DNA from: Alphaproteobacteria bacterium
GTDB lineage: Bacteria; Pseudomonadota; Alphaproteobacteria; Kiloniellales; J153
DNA length: 12,634 nt
Direction of reading: 5' to 3'
Assembly: GCA_003693905.1 (NCBI GenBank)
Contig: RFLL01000057.1
Location: forward strand, 1-12,634
Part shown: positions 1 to 7,657 of the stretch, piece by piece
How positions within the stretch are numbered: the first letter of the stretch is position 1
Layout: every line of letters begins with the position of its first letter
Notes under the pieces: model-generated
What the model was told of the DNA's origin: nothing
Seen by the model: only the letters and a program-made list of their open reading frames with translations
Database searches by the model: none
Translations under genes and position numbers: made by a program

Positions 1-399
<399 letters not shown>

Positions 400-429
400 A
401 CCAGGTACCGGATATCGGCAGCGGCTGGC

Positions 430-1242
430 TCAGGCGGCCGTATCCGCGTCTGCGCCCCGGCCGGCGGCCAGGGCTGCCGCGATGATGTCGACGAAACCCG
501 GCGCGGTCCCGATCGGCCCGGCATAGGCGACGGTCTCGCCAAAGGGGCGCAGCAGGGTCGCCATGTCGTCCCGTCCGTGCGGGCCCGAATCGAGAAACAG
601 GCCGACGACCACGACATGGGCCACGTCGGGCGCGGTGGTCAGGCGCGCGATCGTCACCGGGACGCGCGGTGCAAGTTCCAGAAACGCGGCCGCGACGCGG
701 GCGAAGGTGCCGCTTGTCGCCAGGCGTGCGGCGTGCTGTTGCGCCGCCTGGCGCGAGCCGGAATCGCGCGGGCTGCCGTGTGCGGCCAGAACCAGCGCCG
801 TTGTTTCCGCGGCCCAGCCGCGCGCGCGGCAGAGCGCATGTGCCTGATCGCGGATCAGCTCGCTCATCGCCGGGTGCAATCCGACCGGTGGATGAACGTG
901 CAAGGGCCGGCCTTCACGCATCGCTCGGGCAACGGCGCGCGGCAGCGCCGTGCGGCTGGTGTACCCGTCGGCCATGAGCAGCGGCACGACGTGGATCCGG
1001 GCGGCATCGACGCTGTGCACCGTCGTTGCCAGATCCGGGGTTCCGAACAGACAGCAGGCGCGCACCGCCGCATAGCGGGCCCGCTGTTCGAGCGCGCGGG
1101 CGTGGGCCTCGGCGATGCCGGGGCGTGCACGCACGCCGTGGGCGCACAGAATCACCGCATCGCCGGGCTCTGCCGCCGGCCCCGCGCCGGTGCCGGGATC
1201 AGTGGCTGGTCCCTTCGGACAGATGGATCTTGTTGTAGACAT
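430..1242 (-). CDS. cbiX: two-domain CbiX/SirB-family chelatase at the end of the nir operon (candidate siroheme ferrochelatase)
   Basis: This 270 aa protein has two tandem CbiX-like domains. Domain 1 (about residues 29-135) opens with VILCAHG (His35). Domain 2 (about 148-262) opens with LVLAAHGS (His155) and has LFLDSGPHGRDD (His222). The family inserts cobalt or iron into sirohydrochlorin. Only domain 2 shows both histidines; the matching place in domain 1 reads LLMADGYTSR. I infer iron insertion on the route to siroheme and heme d1 from its place after nirN; a cobalt role in B12 synthesis is the alternative. The start is uncertain. ATG at 1242 overlaps nirN by 44 nt and has no clear Shine-Dalgarno site. 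The only downstream in-frame option before the domain is GTG at 1155, also without a clear site, which gives a tight MILCAHG start. The C-terminus is a short Ala/Asp-rich tail. Confidence 0.82.
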   Translation of the reverse strand: MSTTRSICPKGPATDPGTGAGPAAEPGDAVILCAHGVRARPGIAEAHARALEQRARYAAVRACCLFGTPDLATTVHSVDAARIHVVPLLMADGYTSRTALPRAVARAMREGRPLHVHPPVGLHPAMSELIRDQAHALCRARGWAAETTALVLAAHGSPRDSGSRQAAQQHAARLATSGTFARVAAAFLELAPRVPVTIARLTTAPDVAHVVVVGLFLDSGPHGRDDMATLLRPFGETVAYAGPIGTAPGFVDIIAAALAAGRGADADTAA

Positions 1243-2803
1243 TGTACTTGCCGGAGGGTTTGACCATCGGGATGCGTTTGACTTCTTCGAGCGTGCGGGC
1301 GTCGTAGACGACGATCGCGCCGTCCATGTCCCAAATGCTGAGCAGGGCGTAGCGCCCGTCGCGGGTGAACTCGACATGGGCGGCGGTTTTACCGGGGGCC
1401 GGGCGCAGGGTGCGCACGATTTCCAGACTCTGCTTGTCGATCACGTGCACCGCATCGCGGTTCTTGCCGAAGAAGACGTCGGCCCAGGCGTAGGGCGAGT
1501 TTTCGTGGCTGCGCAGAAAGAACCCGGGGCCCAGAGTCCTGATGCGCTTGACGATCGACCAGTCGGTCATATCGATGACGCTGATCGCGGCTTCCTTCAG
1601 GTGCGGCGTTGCCATCACCCGGCGCCCGTTCCGCCGCCACGAGATGCCGGAGCCGAGATGTGGCAGACCGGGCAGGGGGATCTCGGCGATCGCCCGGCGC
1701 ACGTCGAGATGGACGACGACGGCACGCCCGCCGTCGCGGGCCGAGCCGATCAGCGTGCGATAGGTGGGATCAAAGAAGAAATCGTCCAGCGGTTCATCGA
1801 GGGCGATGCGTCGAATCGGAAACGTGCCCTGGGTGGGAATCGCCTCGACCATGCCCTTCTCGTAGCTGTGCACGAGGCCGCCGTAGGCCGGCGGCGGGTT
1901 TTTCGCGTACGAGATCTCCCACAGCTCGGGCACGTCCTTGAGGGCGACGACGAAGCTTTGGCGCGGGGCCGCCTGATAGACGGCGCTGACGCGCGAGGTG
2001 GTTCTGCCGCGTGCATCGGTGGCCGCGATCACCTTGAGCGGCGCCAGATCGCGCGCATCGAGCAGAACCAGCGTATGCGGCAGGTAGTTGGCGACCGCGA
2101 CCACGCGCCCGTCGTGCGAGATCGCCAGGTTGCGCGTGTTGATGCCGGCGCGCACCTCGGCAACGATCTGGAGGCTGTACAGGTCGTACTTGGTGATCCA
2201 GCCGTCGCGCGAGGCGAAGTAGACGAAGCGACCGTCGGGCGAAAACTTCGGCCCGCCGTGCAGGGCATAGCGGCTGGGAAAGCGGGTGATCGGCGTGAAG
2301 CGGTCACCGTCGAGAATTGTCACGTGATGATCGCCGCTTTCCACCACCACGAACAGGTTGAGCGGATCGGCATCGAAAACCGGGTCTTCGGGCAACGTGG
2401 CCGGATCGACGACGACCTCGCGCGAGGCTTCGATCTCGGTCCGGCCCCACACCGGCGGTGTCGCCGGCGGCCGGTAGATGTAGGCGGCGAGCGCGGCGAT
2501 GTCCTCGGCGCTCAAGGTCTCTGCGAAGGCCGGCATCTGCGTCGCCGCGCGTCCTTCGGCGATGACCTTGCGGGCTCGTTCGGGGCGCAACCGGCGCAGG
2601 TTTTCCGGCAGCAGCGCCGGGCCCATGCCGCCCAGGCGGGCCGGCCCGTGGCACGAGGCGCAGTAGGTGCGATAAAGCGCCGCCGCGTCGCGGGGGGCAC
2701 TTTGGGCCATGGCGCCGACCGCCGGTATCAGGAGCGCCGCCGTCCCCAGGGCCGTTGCGGCGATGACGGCGCGCCGCGTGCCGTTACGAAACCGCGCGGA
2801 CAT
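1199..2803 (-). CDS. nirN: NirN, periplasmic cytochrome c/d1 protein (dihydro-heme d1 dehydrogenase)
   Basis: The 534 aa protein has a signal peptide (about 1-33, AMA-Q cleavage), a cytochrome c domain with CASCH (Cys48, Cys51, His52) and probable Met90 ligand (ATQMPAF), then an eight-bladed d1 propeller (about 145-534) ending in KPSGKYNVYN as NirS does. His182 (RYALHGG) aligns with the d1-iron ligand His219 of NirS. The two distal histidine positions of NirS ([15 protein letters not shown]) read ALKDVPE and PLDDFFFD here, which fits a non-reductase. Known NirN oxidises a propionate of dihydro-heme d1 to the acrylate, the last step of cofactor synthesis. Start: ATG at 2803 has GAGG upstream and overlaps the nirJ end by 20 nt; the longer GTG at 2836 has no ribosome site. 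Confidence 0.93.
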   Translation of the reverse strand: MSARFRNGTRRAVIAATALGTAALLIPAVGAMAQSAPRDAAALYRTYCASCHGPARLGGMGPALLPENLRRLRPERARKVIAEGRAATQMPAFAETLSAEDIAALAAYIYRPPATPPVWGRTEIEASREVVVDPATLPEDPVFDADPLNLFVVVESGDHHVTILDGDRFTPITRFPSRYALHGGPKFSPDGRFVYFASRDGWITKYDLYSLQIVAEVRAGINTRNLAISHDGRVVAVANYLPHTLVLLDARDLAPLKVIAATDARGRTTSRVSAVYQAAPRQSFVVALKDVPELWEISYAKNPPPAYGGLVHSYEKGMVEAIPTQGTFPIRRIALDEPLDDFFFDPTYRTLIGSARDGGRAVVVHLDVRRAIAEIPLPGLPHLGSGISWRRNGRRVMATPHLKEAAISVIDMTDWSIVKRIRTLGPGFFLRSHENSPYAWADVFFGKNRDAVHVIDKQSLEIVRTLRPAPGKTAAHVEFTRDGRYALLSIWDMDGAIVVYDARTLEEVKRIPMVKPSGKYNVYNKIHLSEGTSH

Positions 2804-3986
2804 GTCGCTTGCCTCGATAGGGGCTGAGACGGACACGGGGAGTGCCGTCTTCAGCGCCGATTTCCGCGTTGCTGAGATAACAGGCCGGATCCTCGGCCCA
2901 CGGATCGCCGGTCAGTTGCAGGGCGCGCACCCGGGTGTTGCCGCCGCAGATATCGAAGAACCGGCACCGTCCACAGCGCCCGCCGATGGCCCGCGGGCGC
3001 CGTTTCAGACCGGCCATGATGGGGTCGGAGACGTCGTCCCAGATCTCGGAGAACGGCCGTTCGCGCACGTTGCCCAGGGTGTAGTGCCACCAGAAGGTGT
3101 CGGGATGCACGTTGCCCAGGTTGTCGATGTTGGCGACGTTGACGCCCGAGGCATTGCCGCCCCACGCCGCCAGCTTGGCGCGCAGATGATGTTCCATGTG
3201 GGGGAAGCGCCGGCGCGCCCACATCAGGAAGTAGGCACCGTCGGCATCGTTGTTGCCGGTGACGAATTCGGTCTCGAGGCCGCGCACCACGTGCGACCAG
3301 CAGCGCGCGAACAGGATGTCCATGGCCGCGCGCGTGGTGGCATGGATGGCATCGTCCTCGCGGTAGCGGTTGCCGCGCCCGGCATAGACGAGGTGCGACA
3401 AATAGAACTTGTCGATCTCTTCCTCTTCCATGAGGTCGAGCAGCGGCTCGAACGATTCGCGGTTCTGTTCGGTCATGGTGTAGCGCAGACCGACCTTGAT
3501 GCCGCGATCGCGGCAGTGGCGGATGCCGGCCAGACTGCGCGCGAACGCCCCTGCCTGACGGCGGAAACGGTCGTGCACGGCGCCGATACCGTCGAGGCTG
3601 ACGCCGACGTAATCGTAGCCGACCGCGGCGATGCGATCGGCCATCGGTGCGTCGATCAGGGCACCGTTGGTCGACAGCCCGACGTAGAAGCCCATGTCCT
3701 TGGCGCGGCGCGAAATCTCGAAGATGTCGGGGCGTAGCAGCGGCTCGCCCCCGGACAGGATCAGCACCGGCACGCCATAGGCCTTGAGGTCGTCCATGAC
3801 GGCGAAGACATCTTCGCTCGTCAGCTCGCCGGGGAAATCGACGTCGGCGGACAGCGAGTAGCAGTGCCTGCAATTGAGGTTGCAGCGGCGGATCAGGTTC
3901 CAGATCACCACCGGGCCGCGCGGGCGCATCGCGCGCACCGGAGTCGGGGCAACGATTTCGCGCATGAACTGACTCAGACGGAACAT
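2784..3986 (-). CDS. nirJ: NirJ, radical SAM heme d1 biosynthesis enzyme
   Basis: The 400 aa protein has the radical-SAM cluster motif CNLNCRHC (Cys35, Cys39, Cys42), then LILSGGEPLLRPD (about 75-87), the SAM-binding GGE motif, and a C-terminal Cys-rich SPASM-like segment (CGRCRFFDICGGNTR...DPACYLS) for auxiliary cluster binding. NirJ acts in the cytoplasm on didecarboxysiroheme and removes two propionate side chains, leading to the oxo groups of heme d1. The ATG at 3986 is preceded by GGGGAG at a good distance and overlaps the nirH end by 13 nt, implying translational coupling. Longer in-frame ORF sequence upstream lies within nirH and is not coding. Length and motifs are normal for the family; the close relative AhbC/AhbD is ruled out by context. 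Confidence 0.96.
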   Translation of the reverse strand: MFRLSQFMREIVAPTPVRAMRPRGPVVIWNLIRRCNLNCRHCYSLSADVDFPGELTSEDVFAVMDDLKAYGVPVLILSGGEPLLRPDIFEISRRAKDMGFYVGLSTNGALIDAPMADRIAAVGYDYVGVSLDGIGAVHDRFRRQAGAFARSLAGIRHCRDRGIKVGLRYTMTEQNRESFEPLLDLMEEEEIDKFYLSHLVYAGRGNRYREDDAIHATTRAAMDILFARCWSHVVRGLETEFVTGNNDADGAYFLMWARRRFPHMEHHLRAKLAAWGGNASGVNVANIDNLGNVHPDTFWWHYTLGNVRERPFSEIWDDVSDPIMAGLKRRPRAIGGRCGRCRFFDICGGNTRVRALQLTGDPWAEDPACYLSNAEIGAEDGTPRVRLSPYRGKRHVRAVS

Positions 3987-4555
3987 GGCTCGCTCCCCTG
4001 CGATGATGGATAGGCGGGTGACGGTGCGGCGATGCGCAGGCCGGTCTTTTTCAGGATGCGGGTGCTGTAAAGAACCGCATGGGCGCGCACGTCGGGGCCG
4101 AGCAGAGCGGCGATCCTTGCCACCTTGTCCTCGACCTCGGCGCGGTCGCGGCCGTGCACCATGGCGAACAGGTTGTACGGCCACAGCGGCGGCCGGCGCG
4201 GCCGCCGGTAGCAGTGGCTGACGAAATCGAGGGCGCCGACGCGCCGTCCCGCCGCGTCGATACGGGTATCGGGGATGTCCCACACGCTCATGCCGTTGGC
4301 CCGGTACCCGAGCGCATAGTGATTGGGCACGGCACCGATGCGCCGGATCACGCCTGCCGCCTGCAGGCGGGTCAGGCGCGCCATGACGTCGTGCGGATCG
4401 AGTCCGAGGCGTCTGGCCACGGCGTGGTACGGGCGCGCGTCCAGCGGCAGGCCGCTCTGTGTGGCGGCGATGAGGCGCCGGTCTATGGCGTCGATGACGA
4501 CCGGGGAAGCCTCCGGAGATGGTTGCGCGTTCGCACGGGTCATGGGCGCGCTCAT
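3974..4555 (-). CDS. nirH: NirH, siroheme decarboxylase subunit (AsnC/Lrp-like)
   Basis: The 193 aa protein belongs to the NirD/L/G/H family: an AsnC/Lrp-like winged-helix region (about 20-75, IDAIDRRLIAATQSGLPL) followed by a ferredoxin-like fold. It carries the L/H-type signature SHCYRRPRR (His114, Cys115, Tyr116) followed by WPYNLFAMVHGRDR (His134). The family decarboxylates the C12 and C18 acetate groups of siroheme to give 12,18-didecarboxysiroheme; it is an enzyme despite the regulator-like fold. The start ATG at 4555 forms an ATGA overlap with the nirG stop, with GAGG about 8 nt upstream. Assignment as nirH rather than a second nirL rests on order (D-L-G-H, then nirJ). Confidence 0.92.
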   Translation of the reverse strand: MSAPMTRANAQPSPEASPVVIDAIDRRLIAATQSGLPLDARPYHAVARRLGLDPHDVMARLTRLQAAGVIRRIGAVPNHYALGYRANGMSVWDIPDTRIDAAGRRVGALDFVSHCYRRPRRPPLWPYNLFAMVHGRDRAEVEDKVARIAALLGPDVRAHAVLYSTRILKKTGLRIAAPSPAYPSSQGSEPCSV

Positions 4556-5019
4556 GCATCCAGCCTCAGTCCCAGGAAGTATTCCTCGATCTTCGGCAGA
4601 TCGAGCACCGGCAATCCGCTCGCCGCTTCGATGGCCTCGATGACGCTGCGGACCTGCTGCGGCCGTTCGGTCGCGATCACGAACCACATGTTGAGTGCAT
4701 GGTCGCGGGCGTAGTTGTGGGCGACCTCGGGAAAGGCGTTGACGATCCCGGCCACTTCGTCGAAGCGCTCCGGCGGGACCGCGAGCGCGGCCAGGGTCAA
4801 CCCGCCGCCCATGCGTTCGGCGTCGTAAAGGGGGCCGAAGCGCGACAGCACACCGGCGTCAAGCAACCGGCGGATACGGGCGACGACCTCGTCCTCGTCG
4901 AGGTCGAGCTGCGCGGCGACGGCGGCAAACGGGCGCTCGACGATCGGGAAGCCGTCCTGAAGCGCGTTGATCAGATGCCGGTCGACGGGGTCGAGGGTCA
5001 TGGCATCGGTGTCGCTCAC
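4552..5019 (-). CDS. nirG: NirG, siroheme decarboxylase subunit (AsnC/Lrp-like)
   Basis: The 155 aa protein has an N-terminal winged helix (about 10-60, LDPVDRHLINALQDGFPIVERPFA) and the D/G-type signature HNYARDHALNMWFVIAT (His101, Tyr103, His107). It is a paralogue of NirD and probable partner of NirH in siroheme decarboxylation. The start is GTG at 5019: it forms a GTGA overlap with the nirL stop and has a strong GGAGGAG site 8 nt upstream. The ATG at 5001 (MTLDP) is the alternative but has no comparable ribosome site. It is cytoplasmic, with no signal or membrane segment. Confidence 0.92.
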   Translation of the reverse strand: MSDTDAMTLDPVDRHLINALQDGFPIVERPFAAVAAQLDLDEDEVVARIRRLLDAGVLSRFGPLYDAERMGGGLTLAALAVPPERFDEVAGIVNAFPEVAHNYARDHALNMWFVIATERPQQVRSVIEAIEAASGLPVLDLPKIEEYFLGLRLDA

Positions 5020-5597
5020 TCCGCCGTCTCCTCCGTTCCGGCCGTATCGGGTGATTGTGGCGGCGCGCCGTAACGTGCACCGCACTGCTTGAAACAGCGG
5101 CGGCTGAACAGCACCGCCCGTGGGACATCGTGCAATCCTGCGGCCTCGGTTGCACGCTCGATCAGTGTCATGACGGCGGCGCGGTCGCGCCCGTGGATCA
5201 TGCAGTAGAGGGTATACGGCCACGCCGGCAGGCGGCGCGGGCGGCGATAGCACAGGGTGACGAACGGCAACGCGGCCAGACGCTGCGCCGCGGTGGCGAT
5301 GCGTTCTGCGGGCACGTCCCACACCACCATCGCATTGGCCCGGTAGCCGAGCGCGCGGTGGCGCACGATGACGCCGAAGCGGCGCACCAGACCGAGTTCG
5401 ATCAGGCGCGCCAGACGCACGATGATCTCGTCCTCGCCAAGGCCGAGCCGCGCGCCGAGCTCCGCATAGGGCCGCGGGACGATCGGCAGGCCGTCTTCGA
5501 GCGCGGCGATCAGGCGACGGTCGATGTCGTCCGGCCCCAGTGGCGTGGCGGCAACGGGGGACGTGGCGGCCGTGGTGGCGGGGGCGTTCATGTCCAT
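5016..5597 (-). CDS. nirL: NirL, siroheme decarboxylase subunit (AsnC/Lrp-like)
   Basis: The 193 aa protein has a low-complexity Ala/Thr/Pro N-terminus (1-21), then a winged helix (about 22-75, DDIDRRLIAALEDGLPIV), RHRALGYRANAMVVWDVP, and the L/H-type signature CYRRPRRLPAWPY (Cys116, Tyr117) with MIHGRDR (His135). It is a paralogue of NirH and likely pairs with NirD. The residue before CYRRP is Leu115, where NirH in this window has His114. Two starts are close: ATG at 5597 (10-nt overlap with nirD) and ATG at 5591 (exact ATGA overlap with the nirD stop); neither has a strong ribosome site, so reinitiation from nirD is plausible. In some denitrifiers nirD and nirL are one fused gene; here a stop and a restart clearly separate them. 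Confidence 0.9.
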   Translation of the reverse strand: MDMNAPATTAATSPVAATPLGPDDIDRRLIAALEDGLPIVPRPYAELGARLGLGEDEIIVRLARLIELGLVRRFGVIVRHRALGYRANAMVVWDVPAERIATAAQRLAALPFVTLCYRRPRRLPAWPYTLYCMIHGRDRAAVMTLIERATEAAGLHDVPRAVLFSRRCFKQCGARYGAPPQSPDTAGTEETAE

Positions 5598-6085
5598 TGC
5601 AGCGGGAACCCCAAGTCCAGACGGTACGAGTCGATCATCGGCAGATCGAGCACGTCGAGACCGGTGCGTGTCGCGATGTCGTTCAGGACCTCGGCGACCT
5701 GGGTCTGTGACGGCGCGGTGATGACGAACCACAGGTTGAAGGCATGCTCGCGTTCGTAGTTGTGGTTGACCTCCGGGTAGGTGCTGACCAGCGCCGCGAC
5801 CTCCTCGAGGCGCGCCGGCGGCACGGCCATCGCCGCCAGCGTGCTCCATCCCGTTTTGTGCGGCGCCACCACGGCACCGATGCGCGAGATCGCGCCGCCG
5901 GCGGTCAGGCGGCGGTAGGCGGCGATGACCTCCGCCTCGTCACAGCTCACGCGCCGGGCGATGTCGGCAAAGGGGCGCGGGGTCAGCGGAAAATCGCGCT
6001 GGAAGGCGTCGAGCAACTGCCGGTCGCGTGCACACAGGGCGGTGACGTCGATGGCGGCGTCGGAGGGGGGCGTCCGGTGCGTCAT
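5588..6085 (-). CDS. nirD: NirD, siroheme decarboxylase subunit (AsnC/Lrp-like)
   Basis: The 165 aa protein has an N-terminal winged helix (about 18-70, RDRQLLDAFQRDFPLTPRPFADIARR) and the D/G-type signature NHNYEREHAFNLWFVIT (His108, Tyr110, His114). It acts with NirL/G/H on siroheme in the cytoplasm. The start ATG at 6085 lies 13 nt after the nirF stop, and its ribosome site (GGGAG) overlaps that TAG codon, so termination of nirF and initiation of nirD are physically linked. The protein ends GFPLQWT, just past the ATG of nirL, so this is a complete NirD and not the N-half of a fusion. Confidence 0.93.
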   Translation of the reverse strand: MTHRTPPSDAAIDVTALCARDRQLLDAFQRDFPLTPRPFADIARRVSCDEAEVIAAYRRLTAGGAISRIGAVVAPHKTGWSTLAAMAVPPARLEEVAALVSTYPEVNHNYEREHAFNLWFVITAPSQTQVAEVLNDIATRTGLDVLDLPMIDSYRLDLGFPLQWT

Positions 6086-6098
6086 CTCATTCCGCTCC

Positions 6099-7286
6099 CT
6101 ACAGCCCGATCCGGTGGGCGCGGGCGGTCAGGAAAATCCCGCTCGGCTTGTCGGCTGGCAGCGTGGCGATGCGTTGCAGGGTGCGCGTGTCGTAGACCTC
6201 GACCCGGTTTTCGTCGCGCAACGACAGCCACACCTGTTCGCCGCGCGGCGTGAATTCGAGATGCATGACGCCTTTGCCGGGGTGCAGGGTGCGCACCACC
6301 TGGCGGGTTGCGACATCGATCACCTGCACGACGTCGTTGTCGGGGTGGGCGAAGTTGACCCATACCTGGCGCCCGTCGGGTCGCGCTTCGACGAACACCG
6401 GCTGGCCGGCCACCGCGATACGTCCGACCTCGCGCCAGTCGCGGCGGTCGATGACCAGCACCTCGTGACGCCCGACCGCAGGCAGGAAAAGCTGATCGCC
6501 GGCAGCAGCCCAGCCTTCGAGATGCGGCATCTTGTAGACCGGCAAAGGCTCTTCACCGCGGCCGTAGCCGTCGAGTATCCGGCGCACGCCGGCATCCAGG
6601 TTCCACAGATCGAGCAGCGCCACCCCGTCCTCGCCGAACAGGCCGGCCAGGTAATAGCGTCCGTCGGGCGTAATCAGGCCGTCGTACGGCTGTCGCCCGA
6701 TATCGCGGAAGCGGCGGATCGCCGGCGCACTGGGATCGCTGAGATCGACGACCCAGATTTCGCCGGCATCGAACAGGCTGAACACGAACCGCTGCCCCGG
6801 CGCATCGACCAGGCCGACGACCTTGGAGCGCGTGGTGCCGTCGCCGTAAACGGCGGGGATGTCGGCGACCAGATCGAGCGTGCGGGCATCGAAGATCCGC
6901 ACTCCGCCGGGCTGGTAGTTGGAGACCGCCACCAGTGTACCGTCCTGGGAAATCGCGCCGCCGATGCTGTTGCCGGCCTGAACCACGCGCTTGACCAGGC
7001 GCTCGCTCAGCAGGTCGACCTTGCTCAGGCCGCCGTCACGGCCGAAGACGAAGGCATGGCGTTCGTCCCGGCTGTAGACGACCGAGGCGTGCGACAGGTC
7101 GCCGAGGCCGGAAATCGCGCCCAGCGCCGTGCGCCCGGTGGTCTCCACCACCTGCACCCGCCCGGCGGCGCGTTCGATCACCAGGCCCAGATCGCCGGTG
7201 CCGCGCACCTGCCCGGCGCACGCCGACAGGCCCACCAGCGTTGCGGCCAGAACGAAGTCGCGGATCAAGGTACCGGTGCCACGCAT
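6099..7286 (-). CDS. nirF: NirF, periplasmic d1-propeller lipoprotein for heme d1 synthesis
   Basis: The 395 aa protein begins with a lipoprotein signal: basic start, hydrophobic FVLAATLVGL and lipobox LSAC with Cys23 as the lipidation site. The rest is a d1-type beta-propeller with repeats such as GAISQDGTLVAVSNY, YDGLITPDGRYYLAGLF and HLEFTPRGEQVWLSLRDEN, closing with ADKPSGIF, the counterpart of the end of NirN and NirS. It lacks the cytochrome c domain. NirF is needed for heme d1 formation and binds d1-type intermediates in the periplasm; its exact reaction is less settled than that of NirN. The ATG at 7286 is 2 nt after the nirC stop with AAGGA upstream, preferred over the longer in-frame GTG-type extension into nirC. 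Confidence 0.94.
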   Translation of the reverse strand: MRGTGTLIRDFVLAATLVGLSACAGQVRGTGDLGLVIERAAGRVQVVETTGRTALGAISGLGDLSHASVVYSRDERHAFVFGRDGGLSKVDLLSERLVKRVVQAGNSIGGAISQDGTLVAVSNYQPGGVRIFDARTLDLVADIPAVYGDGTTRSKVVGLVDAPGQRFVFSLFDAGEIWVVDLSDPSAPAIRRFRDIGRQPYDGLITPDGRYYLAGLFGEDGVALLDLWNLDAGVRRILDGYGRGEEPLPVYKMPHLEGWAAAGDQLFLPAVGRHEVLVIDRRDWREVGRIAVAGQPVFVEARPDGRQVWVNFAHPDNDVVQVIDVATRQVVRTLHPGKGVMHLEFTPRGEQVWLSLRDENRVEVYDTRTLQRIATLPADKPSGIFLTARAHRIGL

Positions 7287-7288
7287 GG

Positions 7289-7657
7289 CTACAGTCCTTC
7301 GCGCAGACGCCGGACCAGCCACGCGGCCTCGTCACGGCTGATTTCGAACCCCCACGGCGGCATCGGCGTACCGGGGCGCCCCTCGACGATCGCCGCCACC
7401 AGGTCTTCGTCGCTGCGCGCGGCCAGGGCCTCGGGCAGCAGCGGCGGTCCCAAACCACCCTTGAGGGTGAGCCCGTGACACGAGCCGCAGTCCTGGCGCA
7501 GCAGATAGAGAAGCTCGCTTTGACGCGGCGCCGGGGGCGCGACGGCGTGATCGGCCGCCCATCCGGCCGCCACCGTCGCCATCGCCGCCGCCATCGCCAT
7601 CGTGGCGAACGCGACGGCCGACAGCGGCCGGACCATCCACAGCCCTCTAGCGCGCAT
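7289..7657 (-). CDS. nirC: NirC, small periplasmic monoheme cytochrome c
   Basis: The 122 aa precursor has an Ala/Met-rich signal peptide (about 1-35, cleavage near WAA-D), a heme c motif CGSCH (Cys57, Cys60, His61) and probable sixth ligand Met99 in GTPMPPWGFE, the normal class I layout. NirC can pass electrons to NirS and has been linked to heme d1 maturation. As no nirM-type cytochrome c551 or cupredoxin gene is in the window, it may be the main local donor; this is inference. The ATG at 7657 has an excellent GGGGAG site 8 nt upstream and overlaps the nirE end by 11 nt. The next ATG at 7636 would shorten the signal and has no such site. Confidence 0.92.
   Translation of the reverse strand: MRARGLWMVRPLSAVAFATMAMAAAMATVAAGWAADHAVAPPAPRQSELLYLLRQDCGSCHGLTLKGGLGPPLLPEALAARSDEDLVAAIVEGRPGTPMPPWGFEISRDEAAWLVRRLREGL

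Noticed and set aside
409..446. Possible hairpin over the ahcY/chelatase convergent end (CGGATA-t-CGGC with GCCGTATCCG)
   Set aside because: The stem has a bulge, the loop is 17 nt, it enters the chelatase coding sequence, and there is no T-run on either side. It is too weak to call a terminator.
1115..2827. Plus-strand 570-residue open frame opposite nirN
   Set aside because: Antisense shadow: no domain, start inside another gene, and the minus strand has an exact c/d1 architecture.
3974..6085. AsnC/Lrp-type transcription regulators
   Set aside because: The winged-helix fold suggests regulators, but four tandem copies with the HNY and CYRRP signatures between nirF and nirJ are siroheme decarboxylase subunits.
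5925..7478. Plus-strand 517-residue open frame opposite nirF and its neighbours
   Set aside because: It spans several well-supported minus-strand genes, has no motif, and fits the same GC-driven pattern.
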